From assembly GCF_002803065.1 (NCBI RefSeq), contig NZ_NNBL01000031.1, forward strand, positions 22,055-86,054: a DNA stretch of 64,000 nt. The letters are read 5' to 3'. Within the stretch, counting starts at the first letter, position 1; each line of letters starts with the position of its first letter. The notes below the pieces were generated by a model. The model was not told the DNA's origin and did not search any database. It saw only the letters and a program-made list of their open reading frames with translations. This DNA is from Streptomyces sp. CB01635 (GTDB taxonomy: Bacteria > Actinomycetota > Actinomycetes > Streptomycetales > Streptomycetaceae). Made by a program: the position numbers and the translations under genes. Positions 40,035-49,785 of this stretch are shown here, one piece after another.

Positions 40035-41915
40035 ATGCAGATCCACGATCTTCCGTATCCCGACCCGGGCCTGCCTGATGCCCGCTCCGGCCCCCGTTTC
40101 CTGCTCTGGCTCGGCCGGAACCAGCTCGGCGGCCAGCTCAAGTCCCTCTCCTGGGGACTCCTGCACTTCCTGTCCGTCGCCTCCCTTCCCTACGGTGTCG
40201 GCTTCGCCGTGCAGGCCGTGGTCGACGGCTCCGGCTCTCGGCTCGCTCTCGCGGGCGGGCTGATCCTGCTCCTCGGCGCCTCGCTCGCCCTCGGCGACAC
40301 GATGCTGCACCGGACGGCGGTCACCAACTGGATCACCGCGGCGGCCCGGGTGCAGCAGCTCCTCGCCCGCAGGACCGCGGCCCTGGGCGCCGCGCTGACC
40401 CGGCGGGTCGCCGCCGGTGAGGTCGTCGCCGTGTCCACGGGCGACGTCGAGAAGATCGGCTGGTTCGTCGAGGCGCTCTCGCGCTTCGCCGCCGCCGCGC
40501 TCACCGTCGTCGTGGTCTGCGTCGGGCTCGTCCTCTACCAACCGGCGCTCGGCATCGTCGTCGCCATCGGCATGCCGGTCCTCGCGCTCGCCGTCCTCCC
40601 GCTCCTCCCTCGCGCCACCCGCCGTGCCGACCAGCAGCGCGAGAAGGCGGGCCGCGCCACGGAACTCGCGTCGGACACCGTCGCGGGGCTGCGGGTCCTG
40701 CGCGGCATCGGCGGCGAGGAACTGTTCCTCGACCGCTACCGCCGCGCTTCGCAGGAGGTCCGCACGGCCGCCGTCCGCAGCGCCCGCATGTGGTCCCTGA
40801 TCTCCGCGGTCCAGGTACTGCTGCCGGGCCTGCTGCTGATCGCGGTCGTCTGGTACGGCATCGAGCTGGCCCGCCAGGGCCGGATCACCGTCGGTGAACT
40901 CGTCACCGTGTACAGCGCCGTGATGATCCTCAACTACCCGTTGCGGCACTTCGAGGAGATCGCCATGGCCTACTCCTTCTCGCGCCCCTCGGCCCAGCGC
41001 GCGGCACGCGTCCTCTCCATCGAACGGGTCACGGAGCCGGACGGACTCCGCACCGCCGAGGCACCGGCCGGAGACCTGTACGACCCGGTGACGGGGCTGC
41101 TGGCCCCCGAGGGCCTGTTCACCGCAGTGGTGTGCGGCGACCCGGATCTCGCGGGCCGGCTCGCGGACCGGCTTGGGGGACACCCCACGGACGCGGACAG
41201 CGGGACCGGTTCGGATCCGAGTTCGGATCGGGACTCCCTGCCCTCCGTGCTGCTCGGCGGGGTGCCGCTCGACGAGCTGCCCCTGGACACGGCCCGCACC
41301 GCCGTCCTCGTCCAGGACAAGGACCCCGTGCTGCTGTCCGGCACGCTCGCCGAACTGCTCGATGTCCCCTCCTCGGGATCCGTACGCCCCGAGGAGGCGC
41401 TGGCCGCGGCGCAGTGCGCCGACGTACTGGACGCGCTCTCGCAGGCGTCGCTGGACGACGACCCGATGAACGCGCGGATCACCGAGCGCGGCCGTTCCCT
41501 CTCCGGAGGCCAGCGGCAGCGGCTCGCCCTTGCGCGGTCCCTGGTCACCGGCCCGGAGGCACTGGTCCTCGACGAGCCGACGTCCGCCGTCGACTCCCAC
41601 ACCGAGGCCAGGATCGCCGACGGCCTGCGGGCGCTGCGCAGTGGGCGTACGACCGTGGTGCTCACCTCGTCCCCGCTGCTGCTCGATCGTGCCGATCGGG
41701 TCGTCCTGATCCACGAGGGCACGGTCGCGGCGGTCGGCGAGCACCGCGAGCTGGTGCTCACCGAGCCCCGGTACCGGGCCGTCGTGACCCGCGAGACCGA
41801 CGAGGAAGCGGCGTCGGCGGCCCTCTCCCAGAACGGCGGCACCCCTCTTCGCGGCGACCCCGGCATCGGCGACCCCGGCATCGAAGAACTCACCGAGATC
41901 GAGGAGACGGCATGA
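40035..41915 (+). CDS. Heterodimeric ABC exporter subunit A (degenerate Walker A, intact signature)
   Basis: 626 residues. Transmembrane domain at residues about 35-310. In the ATPase domain the Walker A lysine segment is absent: the expected GxxGxGKS is replaced by VVCGDPDLAGRLADRLGG. The signature LSGGQRQRLALARSLV and Walker B ALVLDEPTSAVD are canonical. An insert rich in Asp/Ser (TDADSGTGSDPSSDRDS) precedes the Q-loop region. It overlaps the next gene by ATGA. Alone it cannot bind ATP normally; it must pair with the downstream subunit. Confidence 0.9.
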   Translation: MQIHDLPYPDPGLPDARSGPRFLLWLGRNQLGGQLKSLSWGLLHFLSVASLPYGVGFAVQAVVDGSGSRLALAGGLILLLGASLALGDTMLHRTAVTNWITAAARVQQLLARRTAALGAALTRRVAAGEVVAVSTGDVEKIGWFVEALSRFAAAALTVVVVCVGLVLYQPALGIVVAIGMPVLALAVLPLLPRATRRADQQREKAGRATELASDTVAGLRVLRGIGGEELFLDRYRRASQEVRTAAVRSARMWSLISAVQVLLPGLLLIAVVWYGIELARQGRITVGELVTVYSAVMILNYPLRHFEEIAMAYSFSRPSAQRAARVLSIERVTEPDGLRTAEAPAGDLYDPVTGLLAPEGLFTAVVCGDPDLAGRLADRLGGHPTDADSGTGSDPSSDRDSLPSVLLGGVPLDELPLDTARTAVLVQDKDPVLLSGTLAELLDVPSSGSVRPEEALAAAQCADVLDALSQASLDDDPMNARITERGRSLSGGQRQRLALARSLVTGPEALVLDEPTSAVDSHTEARIADGLRALRSGRTTVVLTSSPLLLDRADRVVLIHEGTVAAVGEHRELVLTEPRYRAVVTRETDEEAASAALSQNGGTPLRGDPGIGDPGIEELTEIEETA

Positions 41916-43702
41916 TCGGCCTGGCGCCACCGGCCTACGACCCGGCGGCCCCGACCACGGCGAACACACTGCCCGTCGGTGCCCCGGCGACCGTACGGTC
42001 CTACGTCCGCGAGCTGTACCAGCGGCACCGGCGAGCGTTTCTGCTGCTCATCGGCGTGAACACGATCGCCGTCGTGGCGTCGATGGTCGGCCCCTATCTG
42101 CTCGGCGCCCTGGTCCAGGACGTCTCGGACGGCACGGACCGGCTGCGCGTGGAGCATCTGGGCAGCACCATCACCGTGTTCGTCGTCGCGCTCGTCGTCC
42201 AGGCCGTGTTCGTACGGCAGGTGCGGCTGCGGGGCGCGATGCTCGGCGAGCGGATGCTGGCGGACCTGCGCGAGGACTTCCTCGTGCGCGCGGTGGGCCT
42301 GCCGCCCGGCGTGCTGGAACGGGCCGGTACCGGTGACCTCCTGTCGCGCATCACCACCGACATCGACCGGTTGGCCAACGCGATGCGCGAGGCCGTTCCC
42401 CAGCTGTCCATCGGCGTCGTGTGGGTGGGGCTGCTCCTCGGCGGTCTCGCCGTGACCGCTCCGCCACTGGCACCGGCGGTCCTCGTCGCGGTACCGCTGC
42501 TCGTCGTCGGCTGCCGCTGGTACTTCAAGCGGGCCCCGTCCGCATACCGCTCGGAGGCCGCCGGCTACGCCGCGGTGGCCGCGGCCCTCGCGGAGACCGT
42601 CGACGCCGGGCGCACCATCGAGGCGCACCGGCTCGGCGCCCGCCGCGTGGGGATGTCCGACCAGCGGGTCAAGGAGTGGACGGCGTGGGAGCGCTACACG
42701 CTCTATCTGCGGTCGGTGTTCTTCCCGGTCATCAACGCCACGCACGTGACGGTCCTGTGCGCGGTGCTCCTGATCGGCGGAGTCTTCGTACTTCAGGGCT
42801 GGATCGGCGTCGGGCAGCTGACCACGGGCGCGCTGATCGCCCAGATGCTCGTCGACCCGCTGGGCCTGATCCTGCGCTGGTACGACGAGCTCCAGGTCGC
42901 CCAGGTGTCGCTGGCCCGGCTCGTCGGGGTCCGGGACATCGAGCCGGACGCGGGCGACGCCTCGGTGGCGCCGGACGGACGGCACGTGCAGGCCGACGAC
43001 GTTCACTTCGGGTACCGGGCGGGCGTCGACGTGCTGCGCGAGGTGTCGCTCGACGTGCGGCCGGGGACGCGGCTCGCCCTGGTCGGGCCGTCCGGAGCGG
43101 GCAAGTCCACGCTCGGCCGGCTCCTCGCGGGGATCTACGCGCCGCGGGCCGGCCAGGTCACGTTGGGGGGCGCCGAGCTCTCCCGGATGCCCGCCGAGCG
43201 CGTGCGCTCACACGTGGCGCTGGTCAACCAGGAACACCACGTATTCGTCGGCTCCCTGCGCGACAATCTGCGGCTGGCCCGCACCGGGGCCGAGGACGCC
43301 GAGCTGTGGGCGGCCCTCGGCGCGGTCGACGCGGACGGCTGGGCGCGGGCGCTCGACGGGGGCCTCGACACCGAGGTCGGCTCGGGCGCGGTGGCCCTGA
43401 CGCCGGCGCAGGCCCAGCAGATCGCCCTGGCCCGCCTGGTCCTCGCCGATCCGCACACCCTGGTCCTGGATGAGGCGACCTCGCTGCTCGATCCCCGGGC
43501 GGCCAGGAACCTGGAGCGTTCGCTCGGCAGGGTCCTGGACGGCCGCACGGTCGTCGCCATCGCCCACCGGCTGCACACCGCGCACGACGCGGATGTGATC
43601 GCCGTGGTCGAGGAGGGGCGGATCAGGGAGCTCGGCAGCCATGACCAGCTGGTCGCGGCCGACGGCGCGTACGCGGCACTGTGGCGGTCCTGGCACGGGT
43701 GA
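41912..43702 (+). CDS. Heterodimeric ABC exporter subunit B (intact Walker A, degenerate signature)
   Basis: 596 residues. Six-helix transmembrane domain followed by an ATPase domain with canonical Walker A GPSGAGKST, Q-loop LVNQEHHVFVGS, Walker B HTLVLDEATSLLD and AIAHRLHTA. The LSGGQ signature is replaced by LTPAQAQQIALARL. Together with subunit A, one composite site (B Walker A plus A signature) is consensus and the other is fully degenerate. The cargo is unknown; streptomycete relatives export small molecules or peptides. The start ATG overlaps the upstream TGA. Confidence 0.9.
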   Translation: MIGLAPPAYDPAAPTTANTLPVGAPATVRSYVRELYQRHRRAFLLLIGVNTIAVVASMVGPYLLGALVQDVSDGTDRLRVEHLGSTITVFVVALVVQAVFVRQVRLRGAMLGERMLADLREDFLVRAVGLPPGVLERAGTGDLLSRITTDIDRLANAMREAVPQLSIGVVWVGLLLGGLAVTAPPLAPAVLVAVPLLVVGCRWYFKRAPSAYRSEAAGYAAVAAALAETVDAGRTIEAHRLGARRVGMSDQRVKEWTAWERYTLYLRSVFFPVINATHVTVLCAVLLIGGVFVLQGWIGVGQLTTGALIAQMLVDPLGLILRWYDELQVAQVSLARLVGVRDIEPDAGDASVAPDGRHVQADDVHFGYRAGVDVLREVSLDVRPGTRLALVGPSGAGKSTLGRLLAGIYAPRAGQVTLGGAELSRMPAERVRSHVALVNQEHHVFVGSLRDNLRLARTGAEDAELWAALGAVDADGWARALDGGLDTEVGSGAVALTPAQAQQIALARLVLADPHTLVLDEATSLLDPRAARNLERSLGRVLDGRTVVAIAHRLHTAHDADVIAVVEEGRIRELGSHDQLVAADGAYAALWRSWHG

Positions 43703-43718
43703 CCGCGCGGGCGGGGCA

Positions 43719-43774
43719 AGGGGGTGTCCGGCGGATCAGGCGCGACTGCGGCCATGACCCGTCGGACACCCTCT
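43719..43774. terminator. Convergent terminator hairpin
   Basis: Arms GGGGTGTCCG (43721-43730) and CGGACACCCTCT (43763-43774) pair around a 32-base loop between the ABC subunit B stop and the convergent membrane-protein stop. Confidence 0.65.
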
Positions 43775-43790
43775 AGGGGCGTGCGACGGC

Positions 43791-44603
43791 TCAGATGACG
43801 TTGAGCGCGGCCGCGCACCCCACTCCGCCGAGCAGCATGAACACAGGCATCAGTACCTTGAGCTCGACCCAGCTGCCCGCTCGGAAGCGCATCATCTTGG
43901 GCGGGCCGATCGGGTACCAGCGCTTGCGGCCGATGGGGATGGGCCACAGGACCGGGCAGCCGGAGACCGTGAGCGCGTCCCCGATGTCGTGCACCAGGGC
44001 GCCCAGGACGATGGGCAGGCCCAGCCACAGGTACTCCTGGCCGGGCTGCGTGAACAGCCAGTCCGACCCGTTGCCCGGCTTGTCGAGGACTCCGGCGAGG
44101 ATCCAGGCGCTGGTCCCGGCGAGCAGCCACACCAGGACATCGCTGCTGGAGCCGCGTGCCGCCCGCCACAGCAGGCCCTCGATGGCCAGCACCATGTGGA
44201 CGAAGAGGAGGGCGAGGACCGCCCAGCGCCCGCCGAATATCGCCGCGGCGGAGGCGCCGGCGCCGATGAGGACCGCCCACAGCCAAGTGTGCGTGAGGGT
44301 GCGGTGTCCGCCGGAACGGCGCGGGTCGCCCTTCATACGGGTCGCCTTGTAGACCGCGTACGACAGCTTGTCGACGATCTCGCACAGGCCGCGCGACACC
44401 GGGCCGAAGGCCCGCGAGATGGTGGCCGCCTTGTGGTCCAGGTCGGGGGCGAGGGCCGCGCCCGCGCAGATCAGTGCCCCGACGAGCACGACGGGCCAGG
44501 GCATGGGGTGTCCGGCGGCGGCCGCGGCCGCGCCCACCCCCAGCCAGGCCGCTGCTCCTGACAGCGAGTGTGCCGGTCCCATCATGGCTGTGTTCCGCCC
44601 CAT
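43791..44603 (-). CDS. YdjM/DUF457-family metal-dependent hydrolase-like membrane protein
   Basis: 270 residues, several transmembrane helices. Conserved metal-type residues are in PDLDHKAATISR, GGHRTLTHTWLW and HDIGDALTVSG, the family fingerprint. Function is not established; the E. coli member is LexA-controlled. The start is placed at 44603; a second ATG at 44585 (MMGPAHS) is also plausible. It is divergent from the helicase gene, 139 bp apart. Confidence 0.82.
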   Translation of the reverse strand: MGRNTAMMGPAHSLSGAAAWLGVGAAAAAAGHPMPWPVVLVGALICAGAALAPDLDHKAATISRAFGPVSRGLCEIVDKLSYAVYKATRMKGDPRRSGGHRTLTHTWLWAVLIGAGASAAAIFGGRWAVLALLFVHMVLAIEGLLWRAARGSSSDVLVWLLAGTSAWILAGVLDKPGNGSDWLFTQPGQEYLWLGLPIVLGALVHDIGDALTVSGCPVLWPIPIGRKRWYPIGPPKMMRFRAGSWVELKVLMPVFMLLGGVGCAAALNVI

Positions 44604-44742
44604 TCCACTTGTGTCGGTGCCCAGTTGTCCCCACCCGGGCCACCACGTCCTGACGCTCCGTCGGCGCCACAGCGTACCTTTCGTGATCTTCGTGCAGGCA
44701 ACCGATTGCCGGATCGGGTCGGAAGGCAGGCAAGATGGGGGC

Positions 44743-47256
44743 GTGACCCTTATCGATCAGCTGCCGCAGACCGCCGACCCCGACGCCCTCTACGAGGCTT
44801 TCGAGTCGTGGGCTGTGGAGCGCGGGATCACCCTCTATCCCCACCAGGAGGAGGCGCTGATCGAGGTGGTGTCCGGGGCGAACGTGATCGTCTCGACGCC
44901 CACGGGATCCGGCAAGAGCATGATCGCCGCCGGTGCGCACTTCGCGGCGCTCGCACGGGACGAGGTCACCTTCTACACGGCACCGATCAAGGCGCTGGTC
45001 TCGGAGAAGTTCTTCGAGCTGTGCAAGCTCTTCGGCACGGAGAACGTCGGCATGCTCACGGGTGATGCGTCGGTCAACGCCGACGCCCCCGTGATCTGCT
45101 GCACCGCCGAGATCCTCGCGTCCATCGCGCTGCGCGACGGGGCGCGGGCCGACATCGGCCAGGTCGTGATGGACGAGTTCCACTTCTACGCGGAGGGCGA
45201 CCGCGGCTGGGCCTGGCAGATTCCCCTGCTCGAACTCCCCCAGGCGCAGTTCATCCTGATGTCGGCGACGCTCGGCGACGTCGCCATGTTCGAGAAGGAC
45301 CTGACGCGGCGGACCGGCCGCCCCACGTCCGTGGTCAGCTCCGCGACGCGTCCGGTTCCCCTTTCCTACGAGTACCGGCTCACGCCGCTCACGGAGACGC
45401 TGACCGAGCTGCTCGACACCCGGCAGGCCCCGGTCTACATCGTGCACTTCACACAGGCGCAGGCCGTCGAGCGGGCGCAGGCACTCATGAGCATCAACAT
45501 GTGCACGCGCGAGGAGAAGGAGAAGATCGCCGACCTGATCGGCAACTTCCGCTTCACCACCAAGTTCGGCCGCAATCTGTCGCGCTACGTGCGGCACGGG
45601 ATCGGCGTGCACCACGCGGGCATGCTGCCCAAGTACCGGCGCCTGGTAGAGAAGCTCGCGCAGGCGGGCCTCTTGAAGGTCATCTGCGGCACGGACACGC
45701 TGGGCGTCGGGGTCAACGTGCCCATCCGTACCGTCCTGTTCACCGCTCTGACGAAGTACGACGGGACGCGGGTGCGGACGCTCCGCGCGCGGGAGTTCCA
45801 CCAGATCGCGGGCCGGGCCGGCCGGGCCGGCTTCGACACGGCGGGCCTCGTCGTGGCGCAGGCGCCCGAGCACGTCATCGAGAACGAAAAGGCGCTCACG
45901 AAGGCGGGCGACGACCCGAAGAAGCGCCGCAAGGTGGTCCGCAAGAAGGCCCCCGAGGGCTTCGTCGGCTGGACTGAGAACACCTTCGAGAAGCTGATCG
46001 GCTCGGCTCCGGAGCCGCTGACATCCCGCTTCCGGGTGACGCACATGATGCTGCTCGCGGTCATTGCCCGCCCCGGAAACGCCTTCGCCGCCATGCGCCA
46101 CCTCCTCGAGGACAACCACGAGCCACGCAAGCAGCAGCTGCGTCACATCCGCCGCGCGATCGCCATCTACCGCTCGCTCCTCGACGGCGGCATTGTCGAG
46201 AAGCTCGACGTGCCCGACTCCACGGGCCGGATCGTCCGGCTGACGGTCGATCTCCAGCAGGACTTCGCGCTCAACCAGCCGCTGTCGACGTTCGCCCTCG
46301 CCTCGTTCGACCTGCTCGACCCCGACTCGCCGTCGTACGCGCTCGACATGGTGTCCGTCGTGGAGTCGACGCTCGACGACCCACGCCAGATCCTCGCCGC
46401 CCAGCAGAACAAGGCGCGCGGTGAGGCTGTAGCGGCGATGAAGTCCGACGGCGTCGAGTACGAGGACCGCATGGAGCGGCTCCAGGACATCACGTACCCG
46501 AAGCCCCTGGAGGAGCTGCTCTTCCACGCGTACGACGTGTACCGCAGGAGCCACCCGTGGGTGGGTGACCACCCGCTGTCGCCGAAGTCCGTGATCCGCG
46601 ACATGTACGAACGGGCCATGACCTTCACGGAGTTCGTGTCCTTCTACGAGCTCGCCCGCACCGAGGGCATCGTCCTGCGGTACCTCGCCGGCGCGTACAA
46701 GACCCTTGAGCACACGGTCCCCGACGACCTCAAGTCCGAGGACCTCGAAGACCTGATCGCCTGGCTGGGCGAGATGGTCCGCCAGGTCGACTCCAGCCTC
46801 CTCGACGAGTGGGAGCAGCTCGCCAACCCCGAGGTCATGACGGCCGAGGAGGCTCAGGAGAAGGCCGACCAGGTCAAGCCGGTCACGGCGAACGCGCGCG
46901 CGTTCCGTGTGCTCGTCCGCAACGCCATGTTCCGCCGGGTCGAGCTGGCCGCCCTCGACAACGTCGACGAACTGGGCGAGCTGGACGCCGACGCGGGCTG
47001 GGACGCGGACGCCTGGGGCGAGGCCATGGACAAGTACTGGGACGAGTACGAAGATCTCGGCACCGGTCCCGACGCCCGCGGGCCGAAACTGCTGCAGATC
47101 GAGGAGAACGCCGCCCACGGCCTGTGGCGGGTGCGCCAGACGTTCGCCGATCCGAATGGCGATCACGACTGGGGCATCAGCGCCGAGGTCGACCTCGAGG
47201 CGTCCGACGCGGAGGGCCGTGCGGTCGTCCGCGTCACGGACGTCGGCCAGCTGTAG
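44743..47256 (+). CDS. DEAD/DEAH-box Ski2-like RNA/DNA helicase
   Basis: 837 residues. Motif I TPTGSGKS, Ia APIKALV, Ib TAEILA, motif II DEFH (in place of DEVH), motif III MSATLG, motif IV region VYIVHFTQ, motif V TDTLGVGVNVP and motif VI QIAGRAGRAGFD, followed by a long C-terminal domain with no known accessory motif. The DEFH box and HHAGMLPKYR place it in the Ski2/Mtr4-like group. Roles in RNA turnover are inferred from eukaryotic relatives. The GTG at 44743 is chosen as the first start before the conserved N-terminus. TesB follows 67 bp downstream. Confidence 0.88.
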   Translation: MTLIDQLPQTADPDALYEAFESWAVERGITLYPHQEEALIEVVSGANVIVSTPTGSGKSMIAAGAHFAALARDEVTFYTAPIKALVSEKFFELCKLFGTENVGMLTGDASVNADAPVICCTAEILASIALRDGARADIGQVVMDEFHFYAEGDRGWAWQIPLLELPQAQFILMSATLGDVAMFEKDLTRRTGRPTSVVSSATRPVPLSYEYRLTPLTETLTELLDTRQAPVYIVHFTQAQAVERAQALMSINMCTREEKEKIADLIGNFRFTTKFGRNLSRYVRHGIGVHHAGMLPKYRRLVEKLAQAGLLKVICGTDTLGVGVNVPIRTVLFTALTKYDGTRVRTLRAREFHQIAGRAGRAGFDTAGLVVAQAPEHVIENEKALTKAGDDPKKRRKVVRKKAPEGFVGWTENTFEKLIGSAPEPLTSRFRVTHMMLLAVIARPGNAFAAMRHLLEDNHEPRKQQLRHIRRAIAIYRSLLDGGIVEKLDVPDSTGRIVRLTVDLQQDFALNQPLSTFALASFDLLDPDSPSYALDMVSVVESTLDDPRQILAAQQNKARGEAVAAMKSDGVEYEDRMERLQDITYPKPLEELLFHAYDVYRRSHPWVGDHPLSPKSVIRDMYERAMTFTEFVSFYELARTEGIVLRYLAGAYKTLEHTVPDDLKSEDLEDLIAWLGEMVRQVDSSLLDEWEQLANPEVMTAEEAQEKADQVKPVTANARAFRVLVRNAMFRRVELAALDNVDELGELDADAGWDADAWGEAMDKYWDEYEDLGTGPDARGPKLLQIEENAAHGLWRVRQTFADPNGDHDWGISAEVDLEASDAEGRAVVRVTDVGQL

Positions 47257-47323
47257 GTCCTGACCCGGTCGCCCACCCCGGACGCAGCGCCCGGAGCGCG
47301 GTGCAGAGATGAGAGAACAACGC

Positions 47324-48196
47324 ATGACGAACCCAGCTGAGCGGCTCGTCGACCTGCTCGACCTGGAGCAGATCGAGGTCAACATCTTCCGGGGCCGCAG
47401 CCCGCAGGAGTCCCTGCAGCGGGTCTTCGGCGGCCAGGTGGCCGGCCAGGCGCTCGTCGCCGCGGGCCGCACCACTGAGGGCGACCGGCCCGTGCACTCG
47501 CTGCACGCGTACTTCCTGCGTCCGGGCCGCCCCGGCGTGCCCATCGTGTACCAGGTCGAACGAGTCCGCGACGGCCGGTCGTTCACGACGCGCCGCGTCA
47601 CCGCCGTGCAGCAGGGCCGCACGATCTTCAATCTGACCGCCTCCTTCCACAAGCCCGAGGACGGGAGCTTCGAGCACCAGCTGCCGCCGGCGCGCGAGGT
47701 TCCCGATCCGGAGTCCCTGCCGACGATCGCCGACGAGGTGAGTGCTCATCTGGGCACGCTGCCCGACGCGTTGGAGCTCATGGCGCGTCGCCAGCCCTTC
47801 GACATCCGGTATGTGGACCGGCTGCGCTGGTCCCCGGAGGACATCGAGAGCGCCGAGCCGCGCAGCGCGGTGTGGATGCGCGCGGTCGGGCCCCTCGGCG
47901 ACGACCCGCTCGTGCACACCTGCGCGCTCACGTACGCGAGCGACATGACCCTCCTCGATGCCGTGCGCATCCCCGTGGAACCGCTGTGGGGGCAGCGCGG
48001 TTTCGACATGGCTTCGCTCGACCACGCCATGTGGTTCCACCGTCCCTTCCGCGCCGACGAGTGGTTCCTGTACGACCAGGAGTCCCCGATCGCGACGGGC
48101 GGCCGTGGTCTGGCCCGCGGCCGGATCTACGACGCCGACGGACATCTCCTCGTGTCCGTGGTGCAAGAGGGCCTCTTCCGGAAGCTCGGGGAGTGA
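47324..48196 (+). CDS. tesB: Acyl-CoA thioesterase II
   Basis: 290 residues, double hot-dog fold. Motifs are IFRGRSPQESLQRVFGGQVA, VHSLHAYFLRPGR, the ASFH region LTASFHKPEDGSFEHQ and a C-terminal SLDHAMWFHRPFRADEW with the catalytic Asp-type residues. It hydrolyses medium- and long-chain acyl-CoA. The ATG at 47324 gives the usual length (an ATG at 47309 adds five residues). Its stop overlaps the next start (GTGA). Confidence 0.93.
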   Translation: MTNPAERLVDLLDLEQIEVNIFRGRSPQESLQRVFGGQVAGQALVAAGRTTEGDRPVHSLHAYFLRPGRPGVPIVYQVERVRDGRSFTTRRVTAVQQGRTIFNLTASFHKPEDGSFEHQLPPAREVPDPESLPTIADEVSAHLGTLPDALELMARRQPFDIRYVDRLRWSPEDIESAEPRSAVWMRAVGPLGDDPLVHTCALTYASDMTLLDAVRIPVEPLWGQRGFDMASLDHAMWFHRPFRADEWFLYDQESPIATGGRGLARGRIYDADGHLLVSVVQEGLFRKLGE

Positions 48197-48696
48197 CCGG
48201 AGCCGACGACCGGGACGCGTCGCTCGCGCGGGCCGTGCGGCTGCGCGAGGACGGCCTGCGCGAAGAGGCTCGCGAGCGGCTCGTCGCGCTGTCCACCCGG
48301 TTCCCCGAAGACGCCGAGGTCGCGTACCAGACAGCCTGGGTCCACGACACGCTCGGACTCGAGGCCGACGCCGTCCCCTACTACGTGCGGGCACTCGCCG
48401 GCTCGGGCCTGAGCGCGGACGACCGGCGTGGCGCGCTGCTCGGTCTGGGCAGCACGTACCGCACTCTTGGCCGCTACCCGGAGGCGGTCGCCACGCTGAG
48501 CGGCGGCACCACCGATTTTCCCGAGGACAACGCCCTCAAGACGTTCCTGGCCATGGCCCTGTACAACGTGGGACGCGCGCACGACGGGATGCGGCTGCTG
48601 CTGACCGTCCTCGCGGAGACGAGCGGCGACCCGGACCTCATCGCGTACCGGCCGGCCATCGAGCACTACGCCAAGGATCTCGACGCCGTCGAATAG
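48193..48696 (+). CDS. Tetratricopeptide-repeat protein
   Basis: 167 residues, all-helical. TPR-like units are readable: AVRLREDGLREEARERLVAL, AYQTAWVHDTLGLEADAVPY and GLGSTYRTLGRYPEAVATL, with the canonical G-Y/L-x2-A pattern. The GTG start overlaps the tesB stop by 4 bp, so it is translationally coupled. It probably mediates protein contacts; the partner is unknown. Confidence 0.85.
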   Translation: MTGADDRDASLARAVRLREDGLREEARERLVALSTRFPEDAEVAYQTAWVHDTLGLEADAVPYYVRALAGSGLSADDRRGALLGLGSTYRTLGRYPEAVATLSGGTTDFPEDNALKTFLAMALYNVGRAHDGMRLLLTVLAETSGDPDLIAYRPAIEHYAKDLDAVE

Positions 48697-48733
48697 GCCC
48701 ACGCTTGCGAATTGCCGCCGCCACGGGACCGGT

Positions 48734-49675
48734 TCAGGCTCCTCTGCGGCGGAGCCAGCCCAGCAATCCGCGCGACGGGTGGAGTGGCTCGGTGTCGGGC
48801 GGACTCTGCTCGCCCGTAGCCCTTGACGGTTCCGCCAGTACCACATCCGGCGCCGGAGGGGCCACCGCGGGGAAGCCCGCCCTCGGTCGCGGCGCAGGTC
48901 GCAGGCCGCGCGCCTCCGCCAGGCTGAGGAGCAGGCTCGCCCTGAGCCAGCTGATCTCGTGCGGGTCGTCCGCCGTCATGATCCGCTCGGCGATGCGTGC
49001 CGATGGCGAGTCGGGCGCCCCATGTCCCGTCGACTCGGGCCGCAGTTTGCTCAGATATCCGCGCTCGTAAGGGCACTTGACGAGTTCGAGGACCGTCACC
49101 GGGTCGAGGAGGGACGCGACCGCTGAGGCGCGCTCCCATGCGTCGTCGCTCTGCCCGAGCAGGTGGCCCGCGTGCCGCGACCGCCAGTTGCGGGGCCGCA
49201 GGTCGATCCCCGCGTCGAGGCGGGCGCGGATACGGTCGGGTGCGCGTCCCGTCATCAGCGGTGCGTTGACCTCGGCCGCCGCGAACTCCCTCAGCTCCTC
49301 GGCGAGATAGAGCCAGACCACGGCCCTGTAGCGATTCAAGTAGAAGCGAACCGGCGTCAGTATCCCCGCGCGGGCGAGTCGCGTGAACCTGGCCGTGGTG
49401 ATGTCCATGAGGCCCGCGCCTTCCGTGGTCCCCACGGCCCGGACCTGCTCCCGCAGCGAATCCGGGAAGCCCGCGGTGTCACGCACCCGCTCGATCTCCT
49501 CGCGGGCCACGCGGCGGCGCCCGCCGGCGTCGGCCGGTACGGTGCGGACGCGTCCGAGTCGTACCGCCAGCTCGAACTCGCCCCGTTTCAGCCCCAGTTC
49601 GCGAGCCGCCCTGCTCTGTGCGAGCGAGGCGGCGGGTACCCGCGTGGCCGGTGTCGTGATGGTGTTGCCACCCAT
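48734..49675 (-). CDS. DUF6397-like streptomycete regulator-type protein
   Basis: 313 residues. N-terminal SLAQSRAARELGLKRGEFEL and VREEIERV-like segments resemble a MerR/excisionase-type helix-turn-helix, followed by a helical middle (DITTARFTRLARAGILTPVR, FYLNRYRAVVWLYLAEELRE) and a Pro-rich C-terminal tail ending LLGWLRRRG. I recall this as DUF6397, found in streptomycetes beside conservon-type genes. The ATG at 49675 is preceded by GGGGGAGA. Function unknown; DNA binding is inferred. Confidence 0.7.
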   Translation of the reverse strand: MGGNTITTPATRVPAASLAQSRAARELGLKRGEFELAVRLGRVRTVPADAGGRRRVAREEIERVRDTAGFPDSLREQVRAVGTTEGAGLMDITTARFTRLARAGILTPVRFYLNRYRAVVWLYLAEELREFAAAEVNAPLMTGRAPDRIRARLDAGIDLRPRNWRSRHAGHLLGQSDDAWERASAVASLLDPVTVLELVKCPYERGYLSKLRPESTGHGAPDSPSARIAERIMTADDPHEISWLRASLLLSLAEARGLRPAPRPRAGFPAVAPPAPDVVLAEPSRATGEQSPPDTEPLHPSRGLLGWLRRRGA

Positions 49676-49785
49676 GTGTGATCTCCCCCGTGAGTCGTGA
49701 TCGCTCCCGGGAAAAACCGTAGCCCGAAACCCGCCCGCGCCGCTGAGCCTGTGGATAACTCCGATGGGCTCGGCGTTTGCGCAGG

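Noticed and set aside
43135..47652. Minus-strand open frame of about 1500 codons opposite the helicase and ABC genes
   Set aside because: It lies antisense to two genes with clear motifs; its translation is Arg/Val/Gly/Asp-rich with no domain. Long antisense frames are expected at this G+C.
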